Positions 1 through 13,149 of a DNA stretch of 64,000 nucleotides are shown here, one piece after another. The translations under genes were made by a program, and so were the position numbers. The stretch's first letter is position 1. Every line of letters starts with the position of its first letter. Origin of the DNA: Gnetum montanum (Eukaryota; Streptophyta; Gnetopsida; Gnetales; Gnetaceae); NCBI GenBank assembly GCA_015680685.1, contig MNCI01003377.1, forward strand, positions 609,604 through 673,603. Reading direction: 5' to 3'. The notes under the pieces were generated by a model that was not told the DNA's origin, made no database searches, and was given only the letters and a program-made list of their open reading frames with translations.

Positions 1-1977
1 TTGGTGAAATTTCCTTGGGTTACCTTGGGGATAAGGTAATCGTCATGATGTTTGTCATTTGGTTAAACGTGGATTAAGTGCATACACCCTAGACTCTTGT
101 AAATGTGAGATTACAGGGCAACATCCCTTAGGATGCTCGTATTGATAGATCTCACATCCACTATCATTGTCCATATTTGAGTCCACAACCTCTTCAATAA
201 TAGCAACTTTACCCTTACCCTTGTTACGTGCATTTTCTGCTTCTCTCTTTTTCCTTTTGTCACGGTCACTACCTCACTCCCTAGACTCCTCTACTACTTT
301 GAGCACAGTTTGAAACCTACTATCTAGGGAGTCCCAAATTTGTTCTACCTTTGTTGATAGTTTGGATGCTAAATTTTGAATAGGCAAGGTTTTCCTATTC
401 ACCATCTCTTCGAGTGGTGACTCTTCCTCATCCTCACAAAATCTTACTCCCTTCTTTCAGAGGGAAGGATCTCAGTTGTATTCTTTCGCACTCTCTCTTT
501 TTCATAGCTCCCCTTCTTCTTTAGCTACTTGGTCCAATAGTTTGTGAATTTTATGGGACCTAAGCTCAAATAACCTTCCTTGGGCATAAGTCCCAAGGGT
601 CCTTCTTGTTTCATGCCTAAGCCCATCTACGAGATGGTGTAGTTGATCTCGCTGCGAATAACCATGGCTAGGACAACGATGTAAGAGTGCATAATATCAG
701 CCCATGGCAGCATCCAAGGGTTCATGATTTCCTTGTTTCCATCCTTGGATTTGCTTTCATAGGTTAGATACCTGGGAGTACGTTTGGTACTTATCGTTGA
801 ACAGTTCTAACATCGTACTCCACCTATGAATGGATTCCAGTTCTAAGGACCGGTACCAGCTTTCAGCTTCTTTTATTAGTGTTCATTGGGAACAACTTAA
901 GCTTTTTCCACTTATTTTCTATGTTTTGCAAGGCACACACATCATGAAATGCTTGTAAATGATTTTGAGGATCAACGTTATATCCCCCTTCAAGTCGTGG
1001 GATGTTATTCATGTCTAGCCTCTTGATCCTACTATCTTTTTGGTGCCTTGTTGGAACTCTCACGACCTCAGTTATATCTAGCATGCTTCATGTGCAAGTA
1101 GGGATTCATCATGATGATATTGTTTATAGCGTCTATGGTGTCTATGCTGTTCCCTACTCTCCCTTCTTCTATGGTGTGATTTCCTAGAGTGTCCTCGTCC
1201 TTTGTCTTGGTTGTCTCATCTATGACTTCCACTTTGTTTGCCCTTATCCACACAATTTGTTTCTCTATGACTACGTCTAGACATGGAAGGAGAGGGTGAA
1301 GGAGATGATGGGGATGAAGAAGAAGGAGAACCACCATCATGATGATGTCTACTACCTTCTCTTTGGTGGTCTCTCCCTCGATCGCGATTGCAATTTGAAT
1401 GCCCACCTTTGTCATGTGCCCTTGTTCCTTTTTCAGACTCTTTGTGTCTGTTGGTATTAGCACTTGGGTTGTGAATAGTAGAATGAAGGTTCTAATACAC
1501 AACCCCTTGGCCAAAGTTATGGAGAGAAACATTGTTATGTGGTTTCACAACCCTCAATTTCACTTAAAATGTGTGGGGCATCCTTAGACCATTTTTCCTT
1601 TAAGGAATTATGGTGTCTCTCCTATTGCATGTCCCTTTGACATTGCACTTTGGTGGGATGATAGTCTCTTGAATCATAGTCTTGCGCAATGTATACTACA
1701 TGTAAGTGTTGCATGCCTTTCATGTGAGAGCATGAAGAAGCATACTTGGGACTGAATGGTCGGGAGGTAACACTATGTTACCTTCCAAGTCACGCCAACA
1801 TAGCTGTTCGTCTTGGTGGAGAATAAAGGTGAAGTCAAGTACATATTCATCAGGGTGAATATATACCACACAAAACTGTTGAGGAACTAGAGGATCAATG
1901 TCACGTGTAACTTGCTATCGATTGCTTCTTGTGTTAGTCCTAGGTGGTGAAGTGCTTTTGTGCGAAGAAGAAGACAT
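1..1977 (-). pseudogene. Ty3/gypsy gag pseudogene (partial, runs off left edge)
   Basis: Capsid/nucleocapsid-type gag of a minus-strand LTR retrotransposon. The reading starts at an ATG at 1,975-1,977 (peptide MSSSSHKSTSPP), shortly inside the primer-binding site at 2,091-2,108. The retrotransposon gag core lies at about 1,084-560: PRLEGGYNVDPQNHLQAF, WYRSLELESIHRWSTM, then LLHRCPSHGYSQRDQLHHL, the usual order of this gag family. A charged C-terminal part (DRDKRKREAENARNKGKGK) follows at about 300-200. The frame is broken by TAG/TGA stops and shifts, so it is not functional. Protease and pol would lie beyond base 1. Family assignment is by motif recognition only. Confidence 0.8.
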
Positions 1978-2090
1978 TTTGTCTTGTTCAGTGTGCAATG
2001 TGCTATTATCTTTTTCTTAACCAATCCTAAGGGTTCGTTCCAACGATGTGAATGATTTCCTAAGTTCTACTTAGTGCACAAACAACTAAG

Positions 2091-2108
2091 TCCCCGACAA
2101 CGGCGACA
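2091..2108 (-). other. Primer-binding site, tRNA-Asp type
   Basis: On the minus strand this reads TGTCGCCGTTGTCGGGGA. It differs at only two positions from the complement of the tRNA-Asp 3' end commonly used by plant gypsy elements. It lies one base inside the LTR that begins at 2,110, so it fixes the orientation of the gag at 1-1,977. Confidence 0.8.
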
Positions 2109-2109
2109 A

Positions 2110-2913
2110 TGATGAGCGGCTAGGTACCCCTATGCTCAACCATACGAATACGAGCATTCATGCACGGTTTGGTCAAATTCCAAGGACTAAGTGCCTATGC
2201 ACTTGTGTGGAACAATAACAGGTTGATTAATCATTGTCTTCCCAAGCTTACTTGTATGTCACGGTTGTATGGTTAAGTAAGCTTGAGGCATATGATTTTT
2301 ATGGCTTTTATGTGTTTTATATCCTACTCTAATAAGGAGGAGAGAGAGGAATAACTAAGTAACTGATCTAATTTAACTATTCATTAACTAAGTTCTAAGT
2401 ACTCCTAATACTAGTATCCGTTCCCACTTTTTGTACACATCTTGAACCAGTGCAATGCTGCTAGGGTTACCAAACGCTAATCGTTACTAGGTTACTGAGC
2501 ACTACACGCATGCTCAAAGCAGTTGTACTAAGTGTATTTAACTAAGAGAGCTGTAGGGTGAGAGAAATCATTAATTAACTATGAAATAATTAAATAATAA
2601 TTAACACTAATTAATCTATTCTACATGCTGCAAGGTTTATCATAAAGTTCATCTTTATTGTCGTACACAAAGTGTGCTTAGGTACACAATGCTCAAATAA
2701 AGATCTATTCACTCTATGACTCCTACTGCGGGCACATAGAAATAATACTAACTTTGGAGGGAGAAAATGGTAAGAGTTTGGCTAAGGGACTAACTTCTAA
2801 TTGTGGAAACCAAGGGTGCTTCCTCTTATTTATAGACAAGGAGATGAGATGCGATATTGGGTATCCAACATTGAATGATTGATCTGATATCGTGGACGTG
2901 ATATCATGGTTCA
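2110..2913 (-). repeat. 5' LTR of the minus-strand gypsy element
   Basis: On the + strand the segment starts TGATGAGCGG next to the primer-binding site and ends ...CATGGTTCA, giving TG...CA termini in element orientation. The outer end is set by the sudden start of integrase coding sequence of another, older element at about 2,917; a boundary at 2,916 is also possible. The partner LTR is outside the window, so no target duplication can be checked. The LTR is about 800 bp, AT-rich, with no coding content. Confidence 0.65.
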
Positions 2914-2916
2914 TCA

Positions 2917-4137
2917 ATATGCATCTAAACTATAAGAAGATACACCAAAGCCTTTGATGCATCTATTGGTGGCCTAATATGAAGAGTGAGGTTGATGATT
3001 ATGTTTATTATTATCTAGTATGCTAGTAGGTAACGATTAGTCCTTACACTCCCATAATATATTATTATGGAAGTGAAAGATTGTTGGGATAGATTTCATT
3101 GTTGGTTTTCTTTGCACTCATAGAGGCCATGATGCCATTTATGTGATTGTAGACTCAACAAAGTCTATGTATTTTTTCGCTACCAATGCCATAATGAGTG
3201 TATGGGAGATAGCAAAATATATATTGAAGAGATAGTATGTTTGTATAATATTCCATAGAAGATCATTAGTAACAAGGATGTCAGATTTGTATTCAAGTTT
3301 CGGAGAGAATTTTAAAGAGATATAGACATGCAATTTAACTTAAGCTTAGTATATTATTCATAGTCTAATGGGTGGATGGAGTAGGTAAAATAGATCTTTG
3401 AGGATATGTTGCAAGTGTATGCCCTACAATATGAAAATAATTTAGATTGGATGTTACCTATTGTAGAGTTTGCTTAGAATAACAACTACTAGAAGAGTTT
3501 GTGTGTAACTCGATATGAGGTGTTATATGGTAGGTGATGCAAGACTTCATTATGTTGGAATACCATTAAGAATAGGCCTTATGTAAGCATAAATTTAATA
3601 TTATAGACCAAAAAGTATATTTGAATGATATATGATTGGTCAAGAACTACTTAGGATTGATAGGAAGACTGAAAATTGGCATAGAGGAGCATTAGAGTTT
3701 GCTGTTGTTAATCATGTGTTTTTGTAGGTATTATTCCTAATGGGCTAGATGCAGTTTGGTTGGAAGAAAAAGTTAACATCTAGATACATTGAGTTATTTG
3801 AGATTTTGGAGAGGATTAGTAGGATGTCTTATAGATTAGCATTACCACCTTTTTTTGGCAAGGGTCCATCATGTTTTTCATGTATTCATGTTGAGGAGAT
3901 ATATATCAAATAAGTAGTAGGTGATTGATTAGTCAAGTGTACAATTAGAGCTCAATGTCAGCTATGTAGAGTAGCCAGTTTAGATTGTTGACAATATAGT
4001 CTAGTAGCTTCATAGTATGATAATGCCTATGATAAAGATGTTGTGGAACAAACTGATTTTTAAGAGGGCACATAAGTGGTAGAGAGAGACATGTAAGCTA
4101 GGTATCTATAAATATTTTAGAAAGAAAATTCTCAAGT
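2917..4137 (+). pseudogene. Tekay-like chromovirus integrase and chromodomain remnant
   Basis: Degenerate C-terminal pol of a Ty3/gypsy chromovirus. In order: part of the HHCC zinc region ending IYWWPNMKSEVDDYV (about 2,960-3,005); the core with RGHDAIYVIVDSTKS (about 3,125-3,170); the region around the third acidic residue (GWME) and ILEDMLQ-like text (3,360-3,420); RYEVLYGR and SLCWN (3,510-3,560); the LARVHHVFHV motif (3,855-3,885); and a chromo-like tail (LNVSYVE, PMIKMLW) to about 4,110. Many stops and at least three frame changes. The start is cut by the LTR ending at 2,913, so the rest of pol was displaced by that insertion and lies out of view. Confidence 0.8.
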
Positions 4138-4146
4138 AGAGAAGAG

Positions 4147-4895
4147 TATCACCCCTCACTCTAGGACCCCTTGGTATTATGTTATGTTTACTATGAGTGC
4201 TCCTAGACTTGATTGGGACCATGGGAGGTATAGTTAGTTATGATATTTTGATAATGTATTTTATGAGATCTAATGATATTATGATTATTATTATGGTTCA
4301 CCATGATTCTGTACACTTATCTTGCTAGATGTGTAGCATGATGTTTATGGCTAGTAGGCGATGAGGATTGTAGAGGAAGATTGAGCATCCATATGTATCA
4401 TCTCAATCCAGTTGTTATTGTACATTTATGGTGATGATATAAGTGTTATTTGAAAGTCATGTTATGATGAATGTGATGTTATGGTGCATGCTAGAGTCAT
4501 AGGACTAATTGGCATATTTCATGATACATGTATGGTTTCTTGGATAAGTTGTAGATTAGATATGATGTCTATAGTTTCAATTAGTATTTTTATTGGATGC
4601 TTTGTGAGTGAGTTATAAATTTTGAATTCCTTGGTATTAGTTTAGATGAGAAAATTAAGTGAGACACTTATGAAAATGCAAATCATAGATAAAATTAATT
4701 TATATTTTCTTTATATAATTCAAACATATTATCATTTCCATCATTTCTTCTCTTGATCATTCTAATTCCTTGGTTTCTATGATTTCTATTAAATCCTTCT
4801 TTCCTTTTGTTCTTCTCTAATTCTAAGTAGATTTCTGTGACTTTTAGGACATTGGAAAGTTGGTAGCAGACATGCTATGATTTAAGAGTCTTGGT
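4147..4895 (+). repeat. Tekay-like LTR copy A, first segment
   Basis: Begins just after the chromodomain with TATCACCCCTCACTCTAGGA, which matches the start of copy B at 21,649 (TGCAACCCCTTATTATAGGA). It is followed by matching text such as GATTATGTTATGTTTA versus GTATTATGTTATGTTTA. No coding sequence. It is interrupted at 4,896 and resumes at 9,070, 15,393 and 21,310. Confidence 0.6.
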
Positions 4896-6520
4896 TGATG
4901 TTTTTTTTCAGGGTAGACATAATGATAGGATTTTGGAAGAAGTTGGTAAGAGGTACTAGATCAATCTACAAGAATCATTAAAAAATCAAGTCGAAACATA
5001 TTGTTGGATAATGCTAGAATTGGTGGATTTTATCATTAGATATTATAGCTGTCTACAACCTATGAGATGATGAGAATACGTTTATTTCTGAACTCTTCAC
5101 TTGACATCATTTTGGGTGATTGTAATTAACCTCTTCTTATCATGTTTCATTGCACAATCGATTGGAATCAATATGCCTATCCTGCTTAAGAAAAATTAAA
5201 CATATTACATCACATTTATTGAATGGTAATATGTGACATAGTTATAATCCATTGCTAGTAGTTGCTAGAGCATAGCTTTAGTAATGAACCTCAGGTTCTT
5301 GAAAAATTTTGCAGGTCTATATCATCTAATATCACTAGGGGTGATAGAAATAAATATCCTAATATTTGCATAAAATGCCTTCAAATAAATGCAATCTTTG
5401 AATATATTTAACTCCATATGGGTTCAATTAAATAAGGATGACTTAAATTTGTGACAAAGTCTTAGACGTAGTGTCATGCAAGGAAAATGTAAGGAACTTT
5501 AAGTGAAAAACATTGATCATGACTTCATGAAAGAGGGGTAGGAAATATGATAAGAAATTCATCATGCCTTGGACATGAAAATATGAATCAATGTACCAAG
5601 ATCTACATCATATATCTTCTAAACATTAGAGGATAAATAATTCTTTTGATAAGAGGTTGAATTGAAGATTAGTTTTCATGATTACATGACAATATAAATA
5701 GGGCTTTTTCATGAACAAAAATTCCTATACTTGTCATCATAATTACTAAACAAAATTGGCCTCATCTTCCTACAAAATACCTCCACTGTGCTAGATCTAC
5801 TTGATAGAGAACAAATCATAATAAAATCGATGAATCAAAGTGGCTTTGGAGCATACATGTATTTCATCAAACATTTGTAAATAGAACATTCATGATCTAG
5901 ATTTGAAAAAAAAAAACATAAACATAGACATGCAATGAAATAAAATTTAGTTTCACTTGGGATGCATAAGATGGACTTCTTGATCTTTTAAAACTTGGCT
6001 AATTATGATAATTGTTAGAAGGGTTTGTAAGGTTTGTGAGAAAAAAATATGAGAATTTGTGAGAAAAAATTATGAAAAACTTATGAGAAATATAATTACA
6101 AGATATTGTTATAAGAATGTGAGAAATTTGGAGCTCTTTGAAACTAGAAACTATGGTAGCCACTCAAAAAGAAAAAAATATAGAGCAAAAGAGAAGAAAA
6201 AATAACTTAACTCCATTCATCTTGATATTGTCATTACTTCATTCATGTTACAATGAGGCTTATGGCCACCTTTTATAGCTCAAGAACTAGAGTGGATTTG
6301 GGGTTCCTCTTCATGTAGAACTAAATCTTCTTCTTTTGTATTTTTATATTTTATCTCATCTTATGCATAAACCATGCTTTCCTAAGCTACTATTTTTCTT
6401 TGGATTTCCAAGCTTCTTTTAATTAATGAATTTTTAACATGAGACTTTCAATAATCTAGATAATCACAAATAGGAAAAGAAAATAAAAATAAAGTTAGAA
6501 CATTTCCTAAAAACATGACA
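4896..6520 (-). repeat. 3' LTR of the non-autonomous element
   Basis: About 1.6 kb, parallel to 7,557-9,069. Shared text includes the CTAGATCAAT start region, the ATTAAACATATTACATCACA versus TTTTACATATCAAACCACA region, the TGATAAGAAATTCAT region, and the ...CATGACA end. The left edge is uncertain by about 10 bp. Confidence 0.65.
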
Positions 6521-7534
6521 ATCTCTCCCTCAATGGCAAAAATTTGGCTTTGGATTGATGTTCCTTGAATTGATGATGCTTTTTAATTGCTCTTTTTGAT
6601 ATCCTTTTTTTCTTCTTAATTCTTGTTGATCTTGTCTTATTGTCTTCATTCTTGAATTTTCTTTGACACGTTACTTTAATATTCTTTCTTCTTCTTGAAT
6701 TGTGTGAGAGAAATTGTGTAGCACTCTTTCAAAATTTTATTCTTTGATTAAGTTCTTGGGGAAGTTCTTAATCTTGATTAGATTGGATTTAAATTTGCTC
6801 TTCCATGATGGACTTTGATATACTATACCTTTAATTCTTGATTTGAGACTTACTTCTTTACATTGAGATATTTGCTTCTTGATCTTGAGGTTCTTTCATT
6901 GATTTTTGAGATATAATTGAATCCTTTAGTATTTCCTTGACATCCTTAGCTTAATGTTCTTCATTATCATTTTACCTTTATTTTTTGAAAGGAAATTATG
7001 AGAAATTAGTGGCTATTATTAAGCTACATGAGGTCTCTTAGGTTTGTTCAAGCGTCATGGGCCTTGACCATCTTTTGGATCATTCTATGTCTCTTGTGGA
7101 TTTACAACAATGAGGGTCTCTTTGAGTCATCAACATGCACCTTAGACTTACAATTAATACATGGGCTACAAACATTGTGAGAATGTAAGAAACTTCATCT
7201 TTAAATGCCTATAAAGGACATGAAATAGAGGCATTGGGGCCATCTCTTGACAAATTTTTCATGGCTTATAAAAATGAATAAAACCAAAGAATTTTTTCTC
7301 CACAATAAGACTATAATGAACACATCATTTAAGAGGAATAAAGATGATGAGAAATCCCTCCTTCAAGATTAATGCCCTAACATTTAATAATAATGCCTCA
7401 TACAAATATTTAGGAATTTCCCCAACTAATATGCCTCATAAAATTACTTCAAAAATAGTTATGCTTCCTTCTACATATTTCCTCTAATTACCATTATATC
7501 ATCTTAATCAAATATTTTAAAAAAAACCATCAAT
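6521..7534. other. Internal region of the non-autonomous element, no genes seen
   Basis: About 1 kb of T-rich, low-complexity DNA between the two LTRs. No gag, protease, reverse transcriptase or integrase motif is recognisable in any frame. Confidence 0.6.
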
Positions 7535-7546
7535 GCTTTGATACCA
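7535..7546 (-). other. Primer-binding site, initiator tRNA-Met type
   Basis: Minus-strand TGGTATCAAAGC differs by one base from the canonical TGGTATCAGAGC. It lies just inside the right LTR, giving minus orientation for the element at 4,896-9,069. Confidence 0.75.
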
Positions 7547-7556
7547 CTTATCATAG

Positions 7557-9069
7557 TGAAAAAAATGTAAGGGCTTTGGAGGAAAGTGGTGAGTGGCCCT
7601 AGATCAATTTGCAGAAATCATTAGAAAAAATCAAGTCCATAGATATTACTGGACATTACTAGAATAAGTTTTTCTTTATTTCTTAATATCATGGCTATCT
7701 ACAAGTCACATGATGTTGGTAATCCTTCTATTTCTAGAGTTATCATCTCACATGGGTAAGTGTGACTAAAATCAACCTTTTCTTATTATGTTTCATCACA
7801 TTGATGATTGGGATCAATGTGCATGCCCTAATTAAAAAAATTTTACATATCAAACCACATTGATTGGATGACTACTAGAAGTCATTGGAGTGATAGCTTC
7901 TATGATGAGCCTTGGGTTTTTTAAAAAACATTTGTAGGCCTATATTTTTTGATCTCACTAGAGGTGATAGAAATCAATATCCTATGATATTCATCAACAT
8001 GTTTGTAAATACACATGATATTTGAATACATTTAAACATCATATGGGCTAAATTAAATGAGGATGAGTAAGATCTATGATAGAGGCTCAGAAAAAATGTC
8101 ATGAAAGGATGATTTAAATAATTTTAAATCAAACAAATCAATCATGTTTGCATGAAAAAGGGAAAATAATATGATAAGAAATTCATTATGGCTTGGTTAT
8201 AAAAACGTGAATTAAAGTGTCCAAATATAAAATTTAGGCTAAACAACTATTGGGATAGGAGGCTGAATTAAACATCAGCTTTCATTATTACATAACAAGA
8301 TAAATAGTTCTTTTCATGAACAAAAAGGTCCTTGATTATCATCATAATTTCTAAACAAAATTGGCCTCATATTACTATAAAAAAGCTTTATAATGCTAGA
8401 TCTACTTGGAGAAAAAGGCATAATAAAACTCCTAAATCAAAGTGGCTTAAAAGCCTACATGCATTTCATCAAATACTTGTAAATAAAACATTCATCATCT
8501 AGATTGAGGAAAAAACATAAACATAGATATGTAATGAAATAAATTTTAGCACAACTTGGGTTACATAAGATGGTCTTCTTGATCTTAAAAAATTTTACTA
8601 ATTATGAGAAGTGTTTATAAGATTTGTAAGAAAACATTCTGAGAATTTATAATAAACTTTCAAAAAAATATAATGATAATGGGCATACAATTTGTGAGAA
8701 AGAAATTTTCATAAGAATTTGAGAAATTACAATCTATTTAAAACTAGTAATTCACTCTATCCATCTTGGCATTATCATTACTTCATTGATGTTAAAATGT
8801 GACTCATGGCCTTTTTTATAGCTTGAGAAGTGGAGAGGATTTGGAGTTCCTCTTCATGTGGGACTTACTCTTCTTCTTTTTCTTTCTTTTCTTTTATCTC
8901 CTTTTATGCATAAACTATGCTTTCCTAATTTTTTATAGTTATTTTTATTTGGCTTTCTATCCTTCTTTTAATACATAACTTTTGAACATAAGAATTCTAA
9001 TCATCTACATACCTTAAAACATGAAAAATAACAAATATAAAGTTTGAGAATTATCTAAAACTCATGACA
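7557..9069 (-). repeat. 5' LTR of the non-autonomous element
   Basis: About 1.5 kb, the direct-repeat partner of 4,896-6,520, ending ...CTCATGACA. The two LTRs differ at many positions, which points to an old insertion. The left edge could be 7,550. Confidence 0.65.
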
Positions 9070-9972
9070 TTCTGATGCATTGAGAATGCCATTTTGAACA
9101 TTTAGTACTTTAGTTTTGGGATTTCCATTTTGGCATACTCAAGGTTTCCGGTGAGTAATCTTTATTATTTCATGTTTTGGCATTATGATTTTTGTGCATA
9201 TTTATGAGGGTTACAATGATGGACTGATTAGGTATTTATGTGTGAATGTTCCTAGGTGAAAGTCAAAATTGGTAGAATGATTATGTGTTGGATTTCTAGT
9301 GGTTGTGGATTTCACAATTTAGATTGAGGATTATTAGAAATTTGACTATGAAACTTCTAGGAAACATAGGGATTGATTGTTAAGCTCTAGAAGTACATGA
9401 GAGTGTATCAATTATGTTAATTTCTAGTGGAATTTAAGCATAGAAGGATTGCAAAGATGTGAGCCCCTCTTTCATTTCTCTATCAATAATTTTTATTATG
9501 AAACACAAGGATTTACTAATTTTCAATCAATTGGCATGAAAGTTATGGCTAATTATTATGATGATAAGAGTCATAGCATTCTTAAAACATAAGGTTTTAA
9601 TGGAAATTGGTCAATATTATGGATTGTGACCTACATGCATATAAGTCATGGTACATCCACATTACAATTGCTATAGCCTTCTCAAGAATTTTTTTTAGCA
9701 TTTTACAATAGTAGCTTAGTTGCAGTGCACTTGCCATAATCCTATTGATAAGTGTGGATCACATCTAAGACACCATAGTATTTCAATGTCTTTGATCTTG
9801 ATATTTGGTAATTTTTCCATTCACAAGATGAGTGCCAACAAGGTAGCAACTAGCTTGTAATGCATGGAGCAAGGATAGTGCAAGCTACACAAGGGAATTG
9901 GGTAGTGTGAGAGATGTGCAGGTAGTGCTTAGGTCATGTTGAGGTTAACATACAAGGATAGCCTTAGCTAAA
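9070..9972 (+). repeat. Tekay-like LTR copy A, second segment
   Basis: The LTR resumes after the nested element. From about 9,385 (CTCTAGAAGTACATGAG) it runs parallel to copy B from about 21,830 (CTTTAGGAGTATGTGAG), through ATTTCTAGTGGAA, GTGACCTACATGCATAT and ACAAGATGAGTGCCAA, to the CTAAA target site at 9,968-9,972. Confidence 0.7.
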
Positions 9973-10887
9973 TGGAGGAGGTTCACTCCAATAATCACCT
10001 TCTAATACTAAATCTAGATATTATCTAAAGATAATAAATTTTGCTAGAAAATAAAAAACCAGCTATCTTTAATTATTTAATTAGAGAATTAAAATAGGAT
10101 TTTCAAAACCCATAAACATCCAAAGATACTAAGATGTATTGTAGATCATGAGGCTATACAACCATATGATGGTGGTTCTCAATGTAAGACACAACCAATA
10201 GAAAAATCTCTTTCATAATCCTAGATTAAGATTCGGTATAAAGAAGTAAATAAGAGATAAGAACACATAGGCCAATCCACACATATTGATTCTAGAGCTA
10301 AAACCATGCCTGAACTGACTCAATGTGCTTTATTACACTCTTGCAAAGCCTTGCTTAACTCAATAGCTCTCACCAAGACTTCTTTTTCATACTCTCTATT
10401 TGTCAATAAACATAAAAAATCAATAAAATTATTAAGAAAATAAGATAAAAACCTAGAAGAACCTTTCACAAGCTCAACTTGGAGTTTTTATGTTATTTCT
10501 ATTTTTTCTTCCATCTCCTAGTTATTTTCCAACTTGGAACAACCAAATTTAGAAATTTTCTGATTGCACAGGTCATCTATGATCTCCTCAATTTTTCTGC
10601 TATCAATTCCACACCATTGGCCAAGATGTCTAGTGTTTTTAGGAGACATCTTCTGGGTAAGAAATCTTTACTATTGGCAAGATGTCTTCCCTAAGACATC
10701 TCCTTTGCATGCAATTCATCTCATATAGTTCCAAGATGTCTCCTGCTAGTCTAAAGATGTCATTTGCAAAGACTTCATTCCTAGCCAAGATGTTTCACTA
10801 ACCTTAGAGATGTCTCCACAGGGCTTGAATCCTAAAAAACACATACTTAGGGAAGAACAAGGGCATTGGAAGAGGTGTCCATATACT
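9973..10887 (-). repeat. 3' LTR of the 9,973-15,392 gypsy element
   Basis: Starts TGGAGGAGGTTCACTCC and parallels 14,440-15,392 throughout. Ends near ATATACTA, followed by a pyrimidine stretch (TTCTCTCATCCTTC) that reads as a polypurine tract on the minus strand. Contains six AGATGTCT/AGACATCT octamers between about 10,620 and 10,820. Confidence 0.8.
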
Positions 10888-11089
10888 AGTTCTCTCATCC
10901 TTCAAAAAGTGAACTCACGTGAACAAAGAAGTAGGGGTTGAAGTGATCCCACACTCATGCAGTCTACAGACTGATCCTCTCAATGGATAAAATAGTTATG
11001 CCTCTTGACTCCTTAAGTGCTAGAATCTTCCCTCCACTTGAGTATGATTTCCTTCCTCTCCATTAAAGGCTTGGACTAATTAATAGTCC

Positions 11090-11550
11090 CCTTCAACTCA
11101 TTGATGCTACACTATATAATCCCCTCATCAACTAGTCCATGATAGTACTTAAGATCTAAAACATTAAACATAAAATACATACTAATATTGTTTGGTAAAT
11201 CAATCTTAAAATAATTATCATTGATCTTAGCCTTGATTTTTAAAGGCCCCATCTTTTTGACTTTCAATTTAAAGAAGTTAACTCCTCTTAACTACTACTT
11301 CAAGTGCATCCAAACAAAGTCATCAATAGCAAAATTTGACTTTTGTTTATCCTCATTCCTCTTGAGGACTCTCTCTTTAGTCTTCTTTTAACATTTTATT
11401 TCCCTTGTAAATGAAGATCCCTCATCTTTTGCACAAAATCAACACTAACTTGAGCTTCACCATAAAAAATATTCAAAGTGTTTATCAGTTTTTGAACAAA
11501 ACCCATAGTTCAGCTCAAATGGTCTTTTTTAAATGCAATCTAATTCATCA
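11090..11550 (-). pseudogene. Ty3/gypsy integrase C-terminal fragment
   Basis: Minus-strand translation gives PFELNYGF (start of the post-catalytic region), then FVQKMRDLHLQGK, DDFVWMHLK, KMGPLKIKAKINDNYFKIDL and FNVLDLKYY. This is the usual order of the integrase C-terminal domain in plant gypsy elements (SPFELVYG, GDxVWVHL, GPF..KKINDNAY.VDLP, FNVADL). The three catalytic acidic residues are not present in this fragment. Interrupted by stops. Confidence 0.8.
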
Positions 11551-13149
11551 CTATTAATGTTTACATCAACATTAATAATGATCTTCTCATAATGACTACT
11601 ACTATAAACATCATCATAAAAAAAATACCATCATTAGTCTTTCTCTTACCAACAATGACATCAAAAGTTACATTTCTTTCATCATGCACAACATAACTTA
11701 GAACTTTATCAAAATTACCATAATGATCATGATGCTCATCATCATAATGGAACAAACCACTACCTAGCTAAAGTAAAAAACTAAAATCCATCCTACTAGC
11801 TTTGACATAAGAGATATTACTATCATTGACATGGAAAAGTTCACACTTACTCATCTTTTCATGGCTCATCCCATCCATCTTTGATTCAACTTGATCTTCT
11901 AAATGTGGCTGTCTAATCTTATCAAAGCTTAAAGCTTCAAGATTTCAAATAGAAGTCTCCAATTTGGTTTCTCCTCTACAAATGAATTACTAATAACTTC
12001 TTTAACCCACTTTGGATGTACCAACTTAAAAGATAGATTATCCTCCATGGCTTTAGCATTAGATTTATTATTAAAGTAATCATTTTTCCACATTCCTTGG
12101 TGAGAATACTCACTACAATCCCATGAGATAGCCTTAACTTGGTAAAGGATCTTATTTCCCTTGCCATAAGATATAGAAAAATTGCACAAAGAATGAGTAT
12201 CATACCATCTAGTGATGGACTTGATCCTTCTTAATGAAGTTCCTTTATCTTTGCTACTTCCTTGGGCCTTGATCTTTCACCTCCCATAACTTATGAGGTA
12301 GAAACTCTCCTTGATCAGTAACATACACCATCTTGAACTATGAAGATATCTTGGTCCCTTTGATGAAGCTCTTGCTTCACTCTTTTGAAACTTTTGAGTA
12401 TTAAGTACTTCTTTGTTCAATAAGAGATACTTGAAAACTTCTTTTCTCATTTATTTCTACTTCACTAGATCTTTAATCTTCCTCCTTGAACACCTTGAAA
12501 AATTTCTCTTTCCACCCTAGCACACTTGTATGAAGTTCAACTTGCACATCATCATGGTTAGTGGTAACTATGGTCATAACAATAAAAAAGAACTTGTTTC
12601 ATCATGTTTCTTAATATATTCACTCTATCTTAGAAGGATTAAGGAATAAGTGAGCTTTGCTATCTCAATTATTTAGCTATTATTGGAATAAACTCATGGA
12701 TTCCATTAGGTCTAACTACCCTTCATATATTTGTTGCTTCATCAAATTGAGCTCCATTGCTAGAATTCCAAGTTCTAGCAAGAATTACATTAGCAAAATC
12801 TATTGGATAGCACATCATACTTCAAAACATCATGAAAATCACCAATTTTAAACTTCAAAGTACATTGTTTCCTTTCCTTTTGGAAAAAATCTCTAGACAA
12901 TCAATGCACTTTATAAGGTCTAGGATGAGGATTAGTTACCAAACCCTATATAGCAACTATCCTAAAAGAAATAACATTTTCTTGGGCTCCTCCTTTAATC
13001 AAAATATTAATCCATTCCCCACTAAGCAAACATCTACCCATAGTCCAAAATAACAATTTTCTATTAGGGTATTTTCTTCTATTCAAATTCCCCATAAATG
13101 CATATGAATTTAATTTAGAAACATTCTTAAATTTTAGAGTGTTAGGATT
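11551..13149 (-). other. Decayed internal region between gag and integrase end
   Basis: Expected to hold protease, reverse transcriptase and RNase H. I see only short open stretches (for example 11,929-12,189, containing HPKWVKEVISNSFVEEKPNW) that I cannot place in a family. Either a large deletion or heavy decay. Confidence 0.5.

Larger units (their letters stand above)
4896..9069 (-). mobile_element. Non-autonomous LTR retrotransposon (no coding region)
   Basis: Two diverged direct repeats (about 4,896-6,520 and 7,557-9,069) flank roughly 1 kb of internal DNA. Next to the right repeat is an initiator-methionine-type primer-binding site on the minus strand, and next to the left repeat a pyrimidine run (ATCTCTCCCTC, 6,521-6,531) that reads as a polypurine tract on the minus strand. 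Both repeats end ...CATGACA. The internal part shows no gag or pol, so the element must have relied on enzymes of others. It sits inside the Tekay-like LTR copy A. I could not find a clear target duplication. Confidence 0.7.
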
